Positions 62,066 through 64,000 of a stretch of DNA of 64,000 nt are shown here, one piece after another. The translations under genes and the position numbers were made by a program. The stretch spans positions 1 to 64,000 of the forward strand of contig NZ_JACOFZ010000012.1 in NCBI RefSeq assembly GCF_014284155.1, read 5' to 3'. Each line of letters begins with the position of its first letter. The first letter of the stretch is position 1. This DNA comes from Affinundibacterium nitidum. Its GTDB lineage: Bacteria; Pseudomonadota; Gammaproteobacteria; Burkholderiales; Burkholderiaceae_D. The notes beneath the pieces were generated by a model, which saw only the letters and a list, made by a program, of their open reading frames with translations, did no database searches and was not told the DNA's origin.

Positions 62066-62209
62066 GACGCTTCCTCGCTGAAATTCTGAACTTGAAGCTA
62101 GCATAGATATTTCATGGTGTTTCCGCAAGGCAATTTTTGTTGAGGATTGTTAAATCGATTCATTCGCAGCTTGAGATTGTTGACCCTTTCTTGAGGATCG
62201 AATGAATAT

Positions 62210-62234
62210 AAAAAAGCCGGCTTAAAAAGCCGGC
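62210..62234 (-). terminator. Rho-independent terminator between the two small paralogues
   Basis: On the minus strand GCCGGCTT-TTT-AAGCCGGC is followed by six T residues. It ends the transcript of the upstream 77-residue gene, so the two paralogues are separate units. Confidence 0.88.
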
Positions 62235-62266
62235 AACACAAGAGTTTGGATTAACTTGGATCAGAA

Positions 62267-62500
62267 TCAGGCACTGGTATTGATAATGGTGCCAGTGACT
62301 TGTCCGTTTGAATTCACAACTGGCTTAGGGGCCGCAGGTTTTTGCGTTTGTGTTGGCGCGCTACTGGGTGTTGCTTGTTTGATCTGATCTTCTTCGGCTC
62401 TTATTTTTGGCGCAAATGACTTCACCTCATTTTGCTTAGTCGCTTTGCTAGCGAAGAGGTTTTCGCGAGCCTCTGTAGAGGGGATGGGAGCGGTTGCCAT
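62267..62500 (-). CDS. Small hydrophilic protein with C-terminal GQVTGTxINTSA tail (paralogue)
   Basis: The 77-residue protein starts at ATG 62500 (MATAPIPSTEARENLFASKA) with AGGG 6 bases upstream; an ATG seven codons earlier is also in frame. The body is charged (KQNEVKSFAPKIRAEEDQIKQ), then Pro/Ala/Thr-rich (SSAPTQTQKPAAPKPVV), and it ends NSNGQVTGTIINTSA. The tail agrees with the neighbour's at 11 of 13 positions, and the DNA of this segment is also alike. No export signal is seen. It has its own terminator. A role in the cell cannot be told; the constant tail may be a binding or localisation tag. Confidence 0.72.
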   Translation of the reverse strand: MATAPIPSTEARENLFASKATKQNEVKSFAPKIRAEEDQIKQATPSSAPTQTQKPAAPKPVVNSNGQVTGTIINTSA

Positions 62501-62705
62501 AAAAAGCCCTTTCGAAGACATGATATCGTGAGCTTAGATTAGGCGAGTTGTTGCCTCATTTCAAGTTAATTTTCTAAATAAAATGCTTTTTTAGTTAGGT
62601 TTTATATTATTTTTTAATGATTGAATGAAAAAAGCTGTATCTCCTTTCGAAGACACAGCTTTCTCATATTTTTCCAGTGGGTATGAAACCCAATTGAAGC
62701 ACGAA

Positions 62706-63281
62706 TTAATTACGAACTACGCGCTTGTATTCATTAGTGCGTGTATCGATTTCGATGATGTCGTCTTGACTTACGAACAATGGAACTTGAACGATATGGC
62801 AGTTCGCTTCAATCGCGTTTTCGATTTTCGCTTCTTTCAAAACGTTACCTGATGTATTACCTTTAACCGCTGGTTCAGAGTAAATTACTTGACGAGCGAT
62901 TGTTGTAGGCAATTCTACAGAGATTGCTTTGCCATCATAGAAAACAGCTTCGCATTCCATGCCATCTTTCAGGTAGTGCAATGCATCACCCAAGTTTTCT
63001 TCTTCGATTTCGTACTGGTTGTACTCAGCGTCCATGAACACGAACAATGGATCTGCGAAGTAAGAATAAGTTACTGGTTTTTTGTCCAAAACAACTACGT
63101 CAAACTTGTCGTCGCCGCGGAATACGTTTTCCAACGGGCTGTTCGTCAACAGGTTTTTCATTTTCCATTTGTAAGTGAAGCCAGTACGGCTGGAGCCGTT
63201 GACATCAGAACGCAGAACGATGAAAGGTTTGCCGTCAACCATAATGATATTGCCAACGCGGACTTCTTTTGCAGGTTTCAT
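62706..63281 (-). CDS. efp: Elongation factor P (arginine-32 type)
   Basis: The 191-residue protein has three OB-like domains ([45 protein letters not shown]; ending [13 protein letters not shown]). It binds between the P and E sites and rescues ribosomes stalled at polyproline. The loop [11 protein letters not shown] puts arginine at position 32, where E. coli has lysine 34 and Pseudomonas has rhamnosylated R32. This predicts modification by EarP, whose gene is the next one upstream on the same strand. About 135 bases separate the two genes. No efp-lysine modification genes (epmA/B) are visible. Confidence 0.97.
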   Translation of the reverse strand: MKPAKEVRVGNIIMVDGKPFIVLRSDVNGSSRTGFTYKWKMKNLLTNSPLENVFRGDDKFDVVVLDKKPVTYSYFADPLFVFMDAEYNQYEIEEENLGDALHYLKDGMECEAVFYDGKAISVELPTTIARQVIYSEPAVKGNTSGNVLKEAKIENAIEANCHIVQVPLFVSQDDIIEIDTRTNEYKRVVRN

Positions 63282-63417
63282 AATGAATATAAATAAAAAG
63301 GTGGTTACTTAAAAATCATCTGCTGCCTGCTGTCTATACCGCAATACAGTCTTGCAAGCTCAGTTTTGATCAAATTGGAAAAACACATCAAAAATTAACC
63401 GCACATTTTACCGCATT

Positions 63418-64000
63418 TTAAGAGTGGTTTTGCCTTAAAGCGCGGGCAAATTTCAATAAATTTGCACTCAAATCGCCATTTTTGTGCATTTCTTGAGCCC
63501 AAAGCCCACTTTCTTGCTCTATTTCTGCGCATTCACAGCGGATTTGTTTCCACGCTTCTGCCCACTGAAGGTTGGGCAGTACTTCATTCCAAGCGAGATT
63601 CAAAGACCGCAGTGTGTTTGTAGCCGGTTTGAAGGTGTTAAGGAAGGCACGTAATTTCTTATGATGAAGCTGCTCATCCTGCGGATAGATGTGCCACACA
63701 AATGGTCGTTGTGCCCACTGTGCTCGTACAAATGAGTCTTCGCCACGCACAAAATTAAAGTCGCAGGCCCAAAGTAGTTTGTCGTAATCGTTTTGCGGTA
63801 CAAAAGAAATAATAAGTAAGCGCAATTGTCCTTTTGTGAGGGTTTTGCCCACATCGGCGCTTGTACCAAAAAACGTTTCAATGCTCGCTTGTGCAACGCC
63901 TTGAGGGACAAGGCAAAAGTGTGGCGTTTCGCTAGCAGACCAGGCCTCGAGTAGGGGCAAAATCGGTGCATGTGGATAGCAAAACAGGGAAACCTTAAAG
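63418..64000 (-). CDS. earP: EF-P arginine rhamnosyltransferase EarP, 3' part (start outside window)
   Basis: The frame stays open to the window edge; the visible 193 residues are the C-terminal half. They begin FKVSLFCYPHAPILPLLEAW and continue with CDFNFVRGEDSFVRAQWAQRPFVWHIYPQ, the conserved GEDSxxRAxWAxxPFxWxIYPQ nucleotide-sugar binding motif of EarP. The enzyme transfers rhamnose from dTDP-L-rhamnose to R32 of EF-P. A TTG at 63960 is not the true start, since the conserved region extends past it. Its position upstream of an R32-type efp gene supports the call fully. Confidence 0.95.
   Translation of the reverse strand, partial: FKVSLFCYPHAPILPLLEAWSASETPHFCLVPQGVAQASIETFFGTSADVGKTLTKGQLRLLIISFVPQNDYDKLLWACDFNFVRGEDSFVRAQWAQRPFVWHIYPQDEQLHHKKLRAFLNTFKPATNTLRSLNLAWNEVLPNLQWAEAWKQIRCECAEIEQESGLWAQEMHKNGDLSANLLKFARALRQNHS

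Noticed and set aside
62625-62852. 75-residue plus-strand open frame overlapping the end of efp
   Set aside because: Mostly antisense to efp, with no ribosome site.

Overview
The window looks like chromosome of a betaproteobacterium of the order Burkholderiales, most likely the Oxalobacteraceae (Undibacterium-like). The reasons are the order rpsP-rimM-trmD-rplS followed by a CoA-pyrophosphatase Nudix gene and a CobD/CbiB-like gene, an elongation factor P with arginine at position 32 next to earP, and the long-form acyl-CoA dehydrogenase beside etfBA. The genus is an inference. No tRNA, rRNA or CRISPR array was seen.

Layout. 1-125: right end of an IS3-family (IS150-like) insertion sequence cut by the window edge. 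147-2061: LytS/LytR-type two-component pair. 2320-24023: a pectin and galacturonate island. It holds an outer-membrane TonB receptor, a lipoprotein acetylesterase, a polygalacturonase-pectin methylesterase fusion, a Tat-exported polygalacturonase, a hexuronate MFS importer, and the oxidative route uronate dehydrogenase, SMP-30 lactonase, galactarate dehydratase, KdgD and 2,5-dioxovalerate dehydrogenase, which ends in 2-oxoglutarate. Two FadR-type GntR regulators flank the island, each with its own candidate operator. The island is interrupted at 14.8-17.6 kb by a REP/RAYT region: a DUF4375 gene, a RAYT transposase bounded by inverted REPs, a zinc-ribbon membrane protein, a REP-bounded deleted RAYT copy and a secreted protein of unknown function.

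24.2-31.7 kb: M2 (ACE-like) peptidase, a membrane protein, an S9 oligopeptidase, and a YtrA-type GntR regulator with an ABC transporter. 31.9-41.6 kb: a five-gene cluster of TpsB pore, exported TPR-CHAT protein, short TpsA exoprotein, CHASE2-adenylate cyclase and FecR-like protein. This is the most unusual system in the window. It is followed by a convergent GAF/GspE-N protein that lacks the ATPase domain.

43-57.5 kb: M16 peptidase, glycine-zipper lipoprotein, class III CoA transferase, UgpQ-like phosphodiesterase, small helical exported protein, alaS, tusA-like gene, etfBA, acyl-CoA dehydrogenase and a TM2 protein. 57.6-61.8 kb: rpsP-rimM-trmD-rplS, Nudix hydrolase and CobD-like protein. 61.8-64 kb: two paralogous 77-residue proteins with the same C-terminal tail, then efp and the 3' part of earP.

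Dispersed palindromic repeats sit in several intergenic gaps (near 4.85, 15.35-16.95, 20.08, 21.79 and 48.25 kb). Start codons were reassigned where a ribosome-binding site, overlap or signal peptide favoured a shorter form; such choices are stated in each entry.
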